From Owenia fusiformis (taxonomy: Eukaryota > Annelida > Polychaeta > Sabellida > Oweniidae): 64,000 nucleotides of DNA. The translations under genes and the position numbers were made by a program. The notes below the pieces were generated by a model. That model was not told the DNA's origin. It saw only the letters and a list, made by a program, of their open reading frames with translations, and searched no databases. Positions 34,530 through 46,719 of this stretch are shown one piece after another; the first letter of the stretch is position 1, and each line of letters begins with the position of its first letter. The DNA lies in the NCBI GenBank assembly GCA_903813345.2, contig CAIIXF020000006.1, positions 12,344,348 through 12,408,347 on the forward strand. The letters run 5' to 3'.

Positions 34530-35974
34530 TAACACATTCTTGGAAAATGCGGGGTACAGTGTCAAAGAAGAGCAAGTTAATGAAGTCGACTCAAATGTGC
34601 CGTAGAAATAGATTGGAACAATAAATACATTTTCATCATAAATCACTTCATGTCATCATCGCTGGTAAAATATTAGAATTTTTCCCTTGTGTTATTTCTA
34701 TGTCTAACTCGTTGAAGTAAGGCAGTAAGGCAAACTTAAGAATTCTGTTTATGCAACACATGATTGATTATTAAAAATGGTAATTGACAGTATTTGTCGT
34801 TTGCATTTCTACGAGAAAATATAAGAAACTAATGTCATTTTATGTTGCAAACTAAACATAATAGATGTATTACTTGAAATAATAGTAGAAAGTAGTTGTC
34901 TTAATGTTTGGATTTCCCAATTGACGGGTTGTCAGTTTGTCTCCGAATCTTCCATAAAAAGGTACATGCATATGCAATCAATAATGTCATATCCGATAAA
35001 ATGAAACTGAATTTCTGGTAATCAATAGAAATAAAATCTAGGAAATATTGTCATTCATTCTCCCCATGGTATGTCTTTATTAAATCTCACGGGGACGTCC
35101 ATGGGTTGTATCTTACATTGTCTTGCAATAAAGTGCGGTGGTGCATCTATCAATCTGTTTATAGGTGAATCTAATCTCCTCCCTCTGAGACTGAACATTA
35201 TGCATGGGTACAAACTGTCGCACAAATACATAGGGGTTTGGCTCCAAGATAAAATGGCACCTCGCCTCAAAGTATATTGCGTATTCAAGATCTTGTGATC
35301 TTCAAAATCCTCAATGATTAGGTACTTTGGAATCGCATATTAATAAACCCTGACAACAAATTCGAAACCGCACTAAGGTCAAGGCAACATCAAAAAGTCA
35401 GGGTTACCCTAAATGTCAAACTCCTATGTAGAGGTATTTCATAATTTTCAATTCTAGTGTAAAGACCATTTCAAAGGTCAATATAATATATATATGCACT
35501 TCGTAATTTTAGGTCTATGGAGCTTTAGTAAGTCAAGACCACAAGCAAATTCAAGGTTAACGTACACGTATATGTTAAATTAATGTATAGGTGCTTGATA
35601 ATGTGAATGTCTCTACGTGTACATGGTCAAGTGGGTCAAAGTAGGCTAAAGTCAGGAGTAAAGGTCAAGATCATATTTTTATGAGAAAACGCCAACATTT
35701 AAAAAAAAGGTCAAACGTTTCTGACCATCCTCCAAACTGTAGATATCGTTAAATCAGCCCCCCCCCCATCTCTGTCTTTGAATGCTTATGGATATTAGCA
35801 ATTAATTAGATGATTAAGCAATTAGATTAGAAAGCGAAAATCCATGCACATTCATTCCACTCAATTGAAAATGCTCCGGCATATTTGACAATTCTATTCA
35901 TGTACATGACAATTACTATTTTTTAAACATCAAATAAGTATGGAGCTATTAAAATTATATACAAGCTGGGCATG

Positions 35975-36104
35975 TAACACTGTGATGGAACTCTTCAAAC
36001 TGTTTACAAAACAGATCCGTTTCAGTGGAGCGAGCAGCCTCGATTATCCATTTCCCGTGATTCCACATGATGTAGGCAGAATCGTCACGACCGTTCTTTG
36101 CGCA
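35975..36104 (-). repeat. Four-copy dispersed repeat family R1, copy 1
   Basis: Shares TGGAACTCTTCAAACTGTTT, CAGATCCGTTTC and GTCACGACCGTT-like landmarks with copies at 37071-37205, 43041-43169 and 57471-57590. This copy is inverted relative to the other three. It lacks the conserved KKEKSYLRRS reading frame because of divergence. Confidence 0.6.
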
Positions 36105-36259
36105 AACGTGTGTCAGCGTTAAAGTCTAAGCGTTATACATATTTAACTGTTCTGCTTACGTAACATTAGCAAAGAATTGTTTTGATCATTTCTGGCTTCT
36201 CACAAACTATTCCTTCTCAAACGCTTAGATTTTCTGAAACATATTGATGCTGACACACG

Positions 36260-37062
36260 TTACCCCCCTATCACACCAAACTCGTTCTTACCCGTTCTTG
36301 CCAGTCCTACGAAAACGTCGTAAAACGGGCTCAATCTGGCTGTGGTCGGGAAATATGTCTGAAATAATTAGCTTCTTCGTTCTTAAACAGTCTTCAATAC
36401 GTCCTTCTCGTTCGCAGTTCGTTCAGGTCGCACCACGTCGGTGTGCAACGTAGTAGAACGCGTCCCCTAGTCTAGAAGGTCAACATGACCTGATTACAGA
36501 ACGTTATGGTCGCCATCGAATTTTGAATCGATTCAAAATTATAAAATCACATTCCCGTCTGAGAACGATCATAAAGTTCGTAAATAGACCTTAGAAAGTT
36601 GCAGCTACGTTCATTCCGTTCGCACACAGTTTTGAAGAACGCAGTGGCAACTTGTTTGGTGTGATAGCTATATTTTTGCTAACTCGTTCATAAGCATTGT
36701 TAAATACGTTCTCAATCAGTTTAAACCCGTTTGCAATTAGTTCTATCTCGTTCTCAACACGTCCTCAGACAATTCAACTCGTTGTTAAAACGTCCCTAGT
36801 AGGATTGAAGTACGGCGGTTCCGTTCGTAGTACGTCCAGCTCGTCGTTAATACGTTGTCACTCGTTCTAATTGTAGAACGTGACGACCACGAGAACATTT
36901 TGAGCATTGTCTAAGTTCTAGAGGACCTACCCGTTCGAGTACGTTCGATGAAGTTTGTTAATAGATCCCAAACGGTTCTTAGTAGGTCCAGTCCGTTCGT
37001 ACACAGTTGAAGCCCGTTTTTGAGAACGTAGTGAGAACTAGTTTGGTGTGATAGTAGGGTAA
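36260..37062. mobile_element. TIR element with CTATCACACCAAAC ends and CGTTC clusters
   Basis: The left end TTACCCCCCTATCACACCAA and the right end (complement TTACCCTACTATCACACCAA) are inverted. A third copy of the end motif, GTTTGGTGTGATAG, sits internally at 36655-36668, as if a 400-bp element had been joined to another right half. The interior is full of short CGTTC, GAACG and ACGTCC motifs on both strands at irregular short spacing, and no coding frame exists. No target duplication is clear. Copies of repeat R1 flank it in opposite orientation. Confidence 0.6.
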
Positions 37063-37070
37063 GTGCCAAA

Positions 37071-37205
37071 AAGGTCGTGAAGAATATGCCTATAATTCGT
37101 AAAATCATGGTAAAGGAAAAAACGTATCTCCGAAACTGCTCCATTTTGATACCGAAACGGATCCGCTCTTGTAACCCGTTTGAAAAGTTCGACCATAGTG
37201 TGTAC
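37071..37205 (+). repeat. Dispersed repeat family R1, copy 2
   Basis: Encodes in one frame KNMPIIRKIMVKEKTYLRNC and SILIPKRIR, clearly related to the frames of copies 3 and 4. It is the inverse of copy 1 across the TIR element at 36260-37062. Confidence 0.65.
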
Positions 37206-38370
37206 ATAAAATTGGCAAGAACATTTCATCCTGAAAATATAATCAATGATATCAAAATCAATCATATCTAAATATGACCGATTTAAGATTAGTAGTGTAC
37301 ATGATATAGTGATATGCAATACGCCTTCTCCAAATCTAGAGATTAATCACAAAGCTACTTTTCATACTAAAAATGAAAGTGATGCTGACGAGGGAAACAT
37401 ATATTACGTCCGTGGTGTAATGGTTAGCATGGTGAATAACCAGCTTTAAATGTTTTGGAAGACTATATAGATAAAACTTATTTGAAATGATCTCGCTACT
37501 CAAAATGACAAATTGAATCGATATATGAAACACTCCTTCTGGGATATCCGTAACATCGCTGCATTCACAGTGTTCCCTATAACACTATAAAGAGCGGGAG
37601 TTTTATGGAATCCTGATTTATTACAAAGTTCGATAAATGAAACCAGAGTGACTATAAACTAATGATAACTACTTTGTTGGTCCGACTTTGATGCTCCGTG
37701 CTGTTAACTGCTACTTATGGGGTTTCAAATGTTATTTTGGGGGACATTTGTAATCTATCAAAAAGAAATGTTCGCGTTAGAGACATCACTGACATTGCTA
37801 AAGCTTGCATACTAAGCCAAGATGCTCATGTCTCATCCGAAAAAAACGATAAGTGAATATACAGTGTACATCATAATTTATCTCTAAACAGAACACTATT
37901 ATATGAAAATAGCTACAGTACATCGTTAATATGTCAACTCTTAATTTTCTGTTTTAAGATTGCCAACCTGTTGTCTTTATGAATGAAAAGTTCATTTTGA
38001 AGTCACCCGAAATATAATATCGTCAAATATAAGTGGGCAGAAGTATAGCTTGCTTAGATTTATTGTATTGTTATGCATGCATCCGAACGGGCGCCATATT
38101 GGAAAACAAAATATCCCTAAACAAACCTTCCCGCAGATTGAACCATTTGGCTGAATTATTATGTGTATCAATTTTTACAAAATTAGGTTAGTAATGAAAT
38201 TGTATACTCAGATGACTTGATTTCACACACACTTGGAAATTTTGTTTTGATATCATATGAAGGTCCTTGGTCCAAATATAGTTTGACGACTACCGTGCTC
38301 TTTTGTAATTGCAATATTATATCGGTACACCTTGAGAGTGATTAGGTTAAAGGGGATAAGTATCTATGCA

Positions 38371-38600
38371 TAAGTGCCAAAGAGAAAGGACCAAAAATTG
38401 TTACAGAACACAGCAAAAAATGTAAACATCGAAGTGTGCACCAGTCATAAGAGAACAAACCTAAACCATCTCATCAAACCATCGTGAAAGGAAACAAGAT
38501 CTAATACCGCCTCCCCCTACCATTCAAGTTCCATTATTACAATCTAGGACCATAGCATCAATTGACATTTCATTCATATTGAATATACATCATTGTAATA
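38371..38600 (+). repeat. Dispersed repeat related to the mariner flanks
   Basis: AAGTGCCAAAGAGAAAGGAC, GTGCACCAGTCATAAG and CCCTACCATTCAAG also occur around the mariner (near 3657, 4210 and 5393). This is a diverged copy of the repeat into which the mariner inserted, without the mariner. Confidence 0.6.
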
Positions 38601-38645
38601 CATGTTGAAGAATTAACATTAATAACCATGAACACTCAAATAAGC

Positions 38646-38998
38646 CGAGGGGGGGGGGGGGTACTCCCATATATTGGTTATACGGGGACATGCCGCTAAA
38701 GTTGGTCACCCGAAAAATCCCTAGATGTGGGTCCCATTTTGTAGAAAAAACTTGATATGGGTCGCATTTTGATGAAAACCGGGTCTACTTCTAAAAATCC
38801 TAAAACTGGGTATTGTTTTTTTAATTAAAACGCCGGAAGTTGGTCTCGATTTTTAAATTCCCATATAATGGGTCTATTTTTGGAAGAAAACCCCTAGATG
38901 TAGGTCCATTTTAGAGAAAAAATCCCTAGATGTGGGTAGATATTTTGAATCTCAGCGGCACCCCCTGTACAAAAAATTGACCTATGCCCATCCGGGAA
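38646..38998. mobile_element. Short repeat element with internal CCCTAGATGTGGGTC motifs
   Basis: Begins with a run of at least 12 G followed by TACTCCCATATATTGG and ends near CCTATGCCCATCCGGG. Inner parts of the two ends are inverted: ACGGGGACATGCCGCT against the complement of AGCGGCACCCCCTGTAC. The interior has four or five degenerate copies of a motif of about 30-35 bp containing TAGATGTGGGTC. Non-coding. Confidence 0.5.
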
Positions 38999-40159
38999 AA
39001 TAAGCTTCAAGAGTTTTTCCATTGCAAGACGGATGTCGATGTTATGACATCTCTTAATTGTGTAATCATGTGGCCTCGCAGAATAAATATAATGAATCCT
39101 TTTAATCTAAATTGATTAACACAGGTGTACAATCAAAATACCATGACCATTAATATGACATAAAAATATAAAACGTATGATTCGTCTAATTCATTTATTT
39201 AATATTCTAACACAATCTCATGTTCACTGCATCCTCATTCAGATTTATCGCTTTGTTTATTTGTTGAATGGTATATCGAATCTTGTTTTGGTTGTTTCAT
39301 GTTGGCCTTGGCAGCATTAGGGTGAATAGTATTCCCCATTAGTTGGCATGATCGCCCTCCATCTGTGTCTATCGCTATCAGTGTAACTGCTACTACACGC
39401 AAAGGAAAATAACTATTTTCAAAATACTGGCATTCCTTCGGTGAGGTTAGAAGACGAACCAAAAGCATTACGAGAATGCAATTACAAAATACAATTTGAA
39501 GGAAGGGTGTGTGATTAAAATGACAAGCATGTTGTTATTGTTAAGGTATACATACGAACGACTCAGGACATTATTTTGATATGCAAAACATGTGTCTGGT
39601 AAGAACAGTGAACGAGTCAAAGTAGACCCGAAAATGGGAACACTCAGTTTATATTATATTGATTGTAAAGGAGAGTTAACGAGGACGTCGTCGAGATTCT
39701 TCAGCTCTCTCTGAAACCCTAGACAAGTTTAATTTTCAAGAAAAAAGCACGTGCTTTAGCAAAGGGTATAATTGAATGAGAAATAAAAATGGAGCGTGGG
39801 GTTGTAGATATTTGCTATGTCCTCTTTTCAACGGAATGAATTATTTATGTCTGGCTTTATTTTACAAAGCAGAAGATAATCCCAAGTAAATAAAATGTAA
39901 TTTACAATAATTCTGGTCTTATCCCATGTTTCTACCCCTGAGTTTAAAGTCACAATGACCCAAGCAGTGAATCGATGAGTCTCAACGGAATTTTGTTTTT
40001 TTGCCCATCAGATTGGAATGGATCTCCATTTGGATACAGTGCAAGATAGCATAAATGTTCCTAATGACACTGTTTGTAGGTAATAACTGTAATTAACGAC
40101 TACTCAATGGTTACTCAGTGCAATCTAAATCATAATACGATTGTTGTTTTGTCAAGATC

Positions 40160-41510
40160 TTTTACGTACCTATTGGGAAATCCAACTTAGAAAAACCTAT
40201 ACAGAAGATTAAGAATTTAATTAAAACATGGAGAGAAAGATCTCTAACGCCAGTTGGTAAAATATGTGTAATAAAGTCCTTAATTCAGTCCCAACTTTCA
40301 TACGTTTTGACAACACTTCCAATACCGCAAGACAACACATTAAAAGACCAAGAAGACCTCCTATACAACTTTATATGGTCAAATAAAAATGACAAAATTG
40401 CAAGAGCAGCGCTCAAGAGAACAACAGAAGAAGGAGGACTAGATATGACACACCTTGAATCGTATGCACTGATGCAAAAAACCTAAGGCTAAAATGGTTG
40501 CGTAAACTAAAAGATGAAGACTGTATCAGTAAGTGGAAAAGAATCTGGATGAGCAAACTAGATAAAAACAGAGACAATAACATTTTAGAGTTACATTGAA
40601 AACCCTTACAAGTCTGAAGTAATTACAACTAATTTGAAAAGCTTGAATGAAGTTCTTAAAATATGGCACGAGGTAAAGTTCATAAAAGAACAGGGTATTG
40701 ACAACCCCTCCAATGAAATCATATAGAACAATGACTATATAAAGCAAAACAAAAACCCGCTTCAAAATAAAGAATGGGAAAGGAAAGGTATAACAAGAAT
40801 CAAACACTTATACCTAAATGGTCACCAAGGTGGAAAACCATAATGACAAACATCAACTTACAAGATGACCAAGATAATATTGAGAGATTAAAAACATGGG
40901 ACAATAAAAAGACGTACCAAAAGCTCAGCAAAAAGTACAAGCAAAATACCCCTACATGCCAAACCAAATGGAGAGACTACTTCCAAAAAGACATAGAATG
41001 GAAGAAAATATATAATCTAATAAACATACTGACAAAAGATACGAGAATGAAATATTTTCAGAATAGGATACTAAATAGGGCAATATACTTCAGGAAAATA
41101 CTTTTCAAAATGAAAAAAGTAAAAACCCAAACATGCGTACTGTGCAATAGCAACCAAATAGACGATATAGAACACGGCTTCCTGAAATGCCAATTAAGTG
41201 ATGGAAGATTTCAAACAACAATGTTACAGAATCCTAAACGAAGAGATACCTGATAACCAAGCTTATATGTTCATGATGTTAGGATCTCCAAAATTGTCTA
41301 TCAGCCAAAACCTATATAGCTACCTTACTCATAAAAAGATTCATGTACATTAATAAATTGGAAGAAAAAGTACCTACCATAAATGCTTTTCAAAGATACT
41401 TAATAAGAGAAAAAAAGACTGACAAATATATTGCAAAAACACATGGACAAGAAGAATTGCATGACAGAAAATGGAATGTTATGAATTCAATGATAGAAAA
41501 TTATGTATAA
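40160..41510 (+). pseudogene. L1/Tx1-like non-LTR retrotransposon, 5'-truncated ORF2 3' end
   Basis: Split between frames: IKTWRERSLTPVGKICVIKS and LLYNFIWSNKNDKIAR (about 40225-40420), a frameshift at about 40480, then LRLKWLRKLKDE to a stop near 40600, then further shifted pieces including NPLQNKEWERKGI and the frame at 40774-41253 with QNRILNRAIYFRKILFKMKK and TCVLCNSNQIDDIEHGFLKC (the C-terminal CCHC-like motif). Another frameshift follows, then RFMYINKLEEKVPTINAFQR to a TAA at 41508. This order matches the region downstream of the RT domain in L1/Tx1-type LINEs. At least three frameshifts or stops mean it is dead. It is unrelated in detail to the LINE at 6421-15400. Confidence 0.85.
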
Positions 41511-43040
41511 CCCCCCTTTCTGAGCTGGAAACCAAATACTCCGAAACATACATACAGAGCCAGAAAGGGGGTAAAAAGAAGACCTAAATAGAAAAATCAA
41601 ACTCTCACATTTTGATGTTTTGACCCACTATACTTAGATCTAATATTATAGCCTCTCCCCTCCCCTGTAACCCCCTATATACATTCTTATAAAAAATGAG
41701 CGACCCTAATTATATTTGTATTAACTGTAAAAAAAGAACTTTTACGTGTGTTGCTTATGAAATTTGCCCCTCATAATTTGACCGAACACCAGATAATAGT
41801 TTTGCCTACTTTTAGACACATCTGTCAAACCATACACTTTTTATAACTTCTAGATTTCGTTTACTGCTACCCTCTCGATGTATCTCTCAACATAGTCATT
41901 AAAGGGGTTTAATGGGTCTTATGCCATTAATACTACGAGGCGAATACACAAGATGGCTGGGTCAAAAATGTTTGCACTTTATATCGAGGCTTTACTATAT
42001 CATATTTAAGGATTTATCTCTGTACTCTGTGCAATGTGGAATGGCCATTGCTTTCCAAAATGTGCACGAGATGCTAATGGCTCGGTCATCCATCATGGGT
42101 TTGAAATCATATTTGGCAAAACTGAACCTTGTTAAATGTTCTTCAAAACATCCTCAAAATACCTGTATCATCTCTGGAGGCTCTGGAGTGCACCGGGTGA
42201 CGTTGTTCTGACTACACGCTCAGTGTAATGGGCCTAATCACCCTTCTTATCTCTTGTTTAAACTCTCTGATACTTCTACAAGAGCCTAGCCAAGATCTGC
42301 AAAGGAGGGAGAGGGGTGTGATTTTTATCTCGGCTGTGAATTTGTTTCATAATGAAAAGGCGGAATATAAACGTGTTCCATTGTTCGCACAAAATAGTCA
42401 TCTTTCTTTAAGTGGGGTTCGTTCCCAGCCTGGGGTTCGTTGATCTTTCAGAAAATGGAGTTGTTCCCAGCCGGGGGGGGGGGCTCATTTTATAACGAAA
42501 GGGGGGTTAGAGGCGAAGTGGTTCGCACGAACCCCAGGAATCCCCTCGTTTGGGAATTCATATCAGGTGATTTTGGCATGTTTCAGTATATTGGGCATGT
42601 TTATTTTAAAATGGCCATCACATTTCGACCATTAAAGAAATATTATTATTAAATAGCCCAATGAAACCTTTCTAGAATGGGAGAACAAGGTACAATTGTG
42701 CCACATATGATTTTTAATCAATGCTGGATTACGGAGTTATTACATTTGTTTGGGTTACCATTGATGGCTCACCCTGTATGTTGGTAAATTTACGATAATT
42801 GATATTTTCAAATAATTCAAATTCTATAATTCTACCAAAGCCTGTTTTTTAGACAAAAATTAAAGTTTGCTAATATACAACATAACAAATTAATGATGTA
42901 TCATGTGCTTCGATACAGAAACGGTTTTTCGAAAAACAATTAAGATCTTCACTTTTAACCCAAACCGTTTATGTAACTTAAGTGAGGAATTAAATCGACG
43001 ATTCTGTTGTCTTCTCAGCTATTTTACGTTTGTGAGAAAA

Positions 43041-43169
43041 ACGTCGTGAAGATTCCGCCTACAACACGTGAAATAAGGAAAAAAGAAAAATCGTACCTTC
43101 GACGTTCCGACATTTTGTTACCTAAACGAACCGTTTCGGTAACCAGCGTAATCGAGCGGATCACCAGTG
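43041..43169 (+). repeat. Dispersed repeat family R1, copy 3
   Basis: Nearly identical to copy 4 over AAAGAAAAATCGTACCTTCG and ATCGAGCGGATCACCAGTG. One frame reads KIPPTTREIRKKEKSYLRRS. It carries a small insertion (GTTTCGGTAACC) relative to copy 4. Confidence 0.8.
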
Positions 43170-43938
43170 TATGCATTCAGTGTATTTAGACATGGTTATC
43201 ATAGCTGTTTGCAGGGTACATGTCTGATTTTGAAAACATTGTCTTTCAGATTCTAGAGATATGTAGCAAGTTGCGAAACAGGACACCCTGTATATAAGCA
43301 CATGTTGCTTGTGCAATATCGTCCTTAAGCTATAGCAGGCATGAGGGCTAAAAGAACTAAATTCAAAAGAATGTTGTCATCAGGGGAAGATAATAAACTC
43401 CAAGATTAAGTTAAAATGAAACTGTTTAGTTAAAGGGGCAACAAAAATATACTGAAGAGTTGAAAGGGACATTTGAAAAAGTTCATATTTTTACATCATT
43501 GGCTGCCACTTTCATGCAAACTGTATGTGTGATATTGATCTCAATAAAAAGATAAAGCAGACAATCAATAATGTACAATGGATTCACAGATATGCATTTT
43601 GACTCGTTTTCTAAAGTGTCTCTTTTGTGTTTCTTTACTGTTGTAAAATAGTACAAAAAATACATTGAGAGTTGAGATACATATAGTAACAGTGTAACAT
43701 TAAAGTGGAAATAGCAATTCTACCTTCATGAGGCAATTTATACATGCTAATACGACCTAGATTTTGGAAAATAAAGGTCACAATGACCTAATTTCTATTC
43801 CATTTTAAATTTATTCTTTGATATCCTTTTTATAAATCAATCGAAATACTAGTAACTCGGAGGCTATATAGGGTCTTACAGACTCTCTTCATTTGCTGAT
43901 AAAGTGTTCAAATATAAATAATGATGGTGGAGACATTC

Positions 43939-43988
43939 CAGGCCCGTAGCCAAGATAACCCTGCGAACACCCCCTGACTACGGGCCTG
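43939..43988. mobile_element. 50-bp minimal hAT-like MITE relic
   Basis: Perfect 11-bp inverted ends CAGGCCCGTAG/CTACGGGCCTG enclose only 28 bp. They are flanked by direct CATTC on both sides (43934-43938 and 43989-43993). The end sequence resembles the common 'CAGGCCCGTAGCC' hAT terminus. Probably an internally deleted copy. Confidence 0.55.
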
Positions 43989-45386
43989 CATTCTGCACCT
44001 GTAAAGTTGAGATTGATACCATTGATATCATCAAACGTAATACAAGACAGATTCTTTCCAACTAAGGGCTTTGTCCTTGTAGAAACCCCATATCTCATGT
44101 GAGAATAGGGCAATTGGAGCATCTATTGAGCAGGTTAGCTCAATTTTCTCTTGTGGTGTCCTGGCCGAATTCTAATACCAGTAGTCCAATCTTACTAATA
44201 TAATTACAAATTAATCACAATGAAATGTCTGGAATACTAAGTTAAGTATTATCATAGAAGGTAATTCACTTAGTCTCCGGTGCATCAGTCTTTTTGTCTC
44301 TTTTTAGCTATTTCAAGTTTATTTCATTTGCTCCATTGGTATATTACCAGCAGGTCGATTCGGTAGAAAAAATCGGCCTCGGCCTATCCCTTTAAGACAA
44401 GAACGTGTTCGTAATGTCGTCAAGATTCTAGAATGTGTTTGTCTGACAATCAAAATGTCTTGCTTCACCATGTGCATCTATTCGAACTTTATTTTGTTAC
44501 ACAAAGATAAATACATCGCACACAATTTGAATTATTTTTCACAAATTATGATTTTTTGGGCAATGGGAATGATTCTATTAATATTAACATCTTTTACTAC
44601 CTTAACTCAGTTTCCTGCAGAATTGACAGAATGTCCATTTATTCAGACATTTGTCAAAATTATTGACTTTCCTAACGTTATTTGACAAATAATTGAAAGT
44701 TCCTGAAGAAGTCGCTCGTCAGAAGTGTTTCCATAAAGCTTGTCATCCCCATTATAAAAACATTGCTTGTCGACATTTCTTTAAATAAAACTTCATACGA
44801 ACCGCCTACTTGATTGTGTGATTTCGTTCACATCATGTGTCTTGTTACACTTTTTCTGATAAACGTGTGCAAGAATTAAAAAAAACGATTTAGTTTCATA
44901 AATGGACAATTTGCTCATATCCGTTACTCATATCAAGATTGTAGTCAAGCCTTCTATGAGGTTAAAAGATCACATTCAGAACGACCCATATATGGTTATT
45001 TATGGCATATGATTGCATTATATCCAAATAGACCATTAGTAATATTATTTTATTATGCACTTTTATGCACTTTTTTGTCTCAAAATGACATAAAAAGTGA
45101 CACGTTCAAGTATGTACATGTATGATGAAGCGAACGACGGACAGGGGAATACAGCAAATGAAGCTACGAAGTGAAGAAAACCATTAATGCTGCGTCTCAT
45201 ATTAGAAAATATGAACAGTTGTCCATAGAGAAATCAAACGATATCATTGATACAGCGTAATGGGAGGATTTTATATACATAGATCTTTTCCATGTCTATT
45301 TAATATGGTCAGTAGCCTATTCTACCTCTCGATCCTGGAAGAAATCCCAAAACATGGCAAAGGAATGGCCGCCATATTGGCCTACA

Positions 45387-46719
45387 TACACCTGGTGTTT
45401 CAAAAGTAACAGGACTGGTTCAGGCGTTTTTTCCAATTTTGTTCTAAGTGTCTTAAAACTTTCACAAAATGTACTTTTAAAAATTGTAAAGTTTCAGAAA
45501 AAATGATAAAATGCAGGTAGAGTTATGGTTACTATAGTAACATGCAATCACAATACCCGGGGCAACCTTTCCATGTAGATGTTATATCTAACATTTTTGA
45601 GTTAGTAAAGAACTTTATTAAATTAGTTATATAGTTACTGTGATTTCATAATAACAATATTTATGCAATTTCCTGGAAATGCAATCATTTTTTACAATGT
45701 TTGATGCATTACTATTCTTTATTTTGATGTATCAAATAGTTCTTGAAAGAAAAACTTAATTGCATTAAGATAAGTGTTCCCCATGTTATTTCTCCATTGA
45801 AAAATCTCATGCTATCCATTGGTTTCAGGTTATTTTGGTCATCCAAATTGAATATCTTTAAAGTCCCTGGATCGGAGCAATCGAATTTTCCTTTTAGGAA
45901 ATCAAACATGTCTCAAAGCACATTCTAATTATGCATTCAACAATATAATAATAAGTTGCATTTTTGGTGAAAATTAGGTCAACATTTTTGAAAAAGTATG
46001 TTGATTGGTCCATTGCCCCTTCAATATCACTTAGGTCTGATTAACTAAATTATCATTATATATACTTTTCTTGAAGATAATGAATGGATCTAAAAGATAC
46101 ACACATGTTCATGATCAGAAAATATTCATAATTCAAGTTAGACTCGTTTGAAATTGTTTGCAATAATCTACGTGCTCCTTTCTATGTGGAATGTTGCCCC
46201 GAAACTTTTACAATAAGGGAGTAAATATAACTATATAGCTGAATAAAGCTGATAGAATAGATGTCATCCTTGTTTTTCTTTGTTTTACTTGGGCCAGACC
46301 ACCGTAGAATTCATCACACTTAGGTAGCAACACAATAGCATGAACTGTGTTTTATTTTTTAAAATCTCTTATTTTGTTAGTCTTTAGTGGACTGCATGAG
46401 CCGGTCAATCATATTTTGTGCCCCACTAGTTTTGAATAGCTACATGTAATGCCAACTGTATATTCTTAATACAATAGAAAAATAATGCACTCCTCTTTGT
46501 TATAGCTGGATATCCTTTAAAATAAAATACAGTCGCATTTTATTGTGTTGCTATTGTGTGGTTTAAAAAGGAAAGTAAGTCATTGGAGGTTTAATGATCA
46601 AATCTCTTAAAATCCGAATTAGCGAGATTTCCAAGCTATATAGAAACCCCCTATTAGAGTATATTTAACAAAATACCAGCACCAGTCGGACTGTCTAGTT
46701 ACCTTTGGAACACCCTTTA
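45387..46719. mobile_element. Possible degenerate mariner-like element
   Basis: The ends GGTGTTTCAAAAGTAAC (about 45394) and, inverted, GGTGTTCCAAAGGTAAC (complement of about 46698-46714) bracket 1.33 kb, a normal mariner length, with TA near both borders. No transposase homology is recognisable inside. A second, inner inverted pair, CGGGGCAACCTTTCCATGTA near 45560 and its complement near 46185-46205, may be another nested element. Confidence 0.4.

Noticed and set aside
41896-42683. Possible TIR pair AAAGGGGTTTAATGGG / complement of CCCAATGAAACCTTT
   Set aside because: Alignment needs several indels, no target duplication is visible, and the interior shows nothing element-like beyond a short CCCAGCC/GGGG repeat.
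42768-43292. CACCCTGTAT motifs (42770, 43283) and TATACAGAGTGTCCC (56337), resembling mariner-type ends
   Set aside because: No properly spaced inverted partner was found for any of them.
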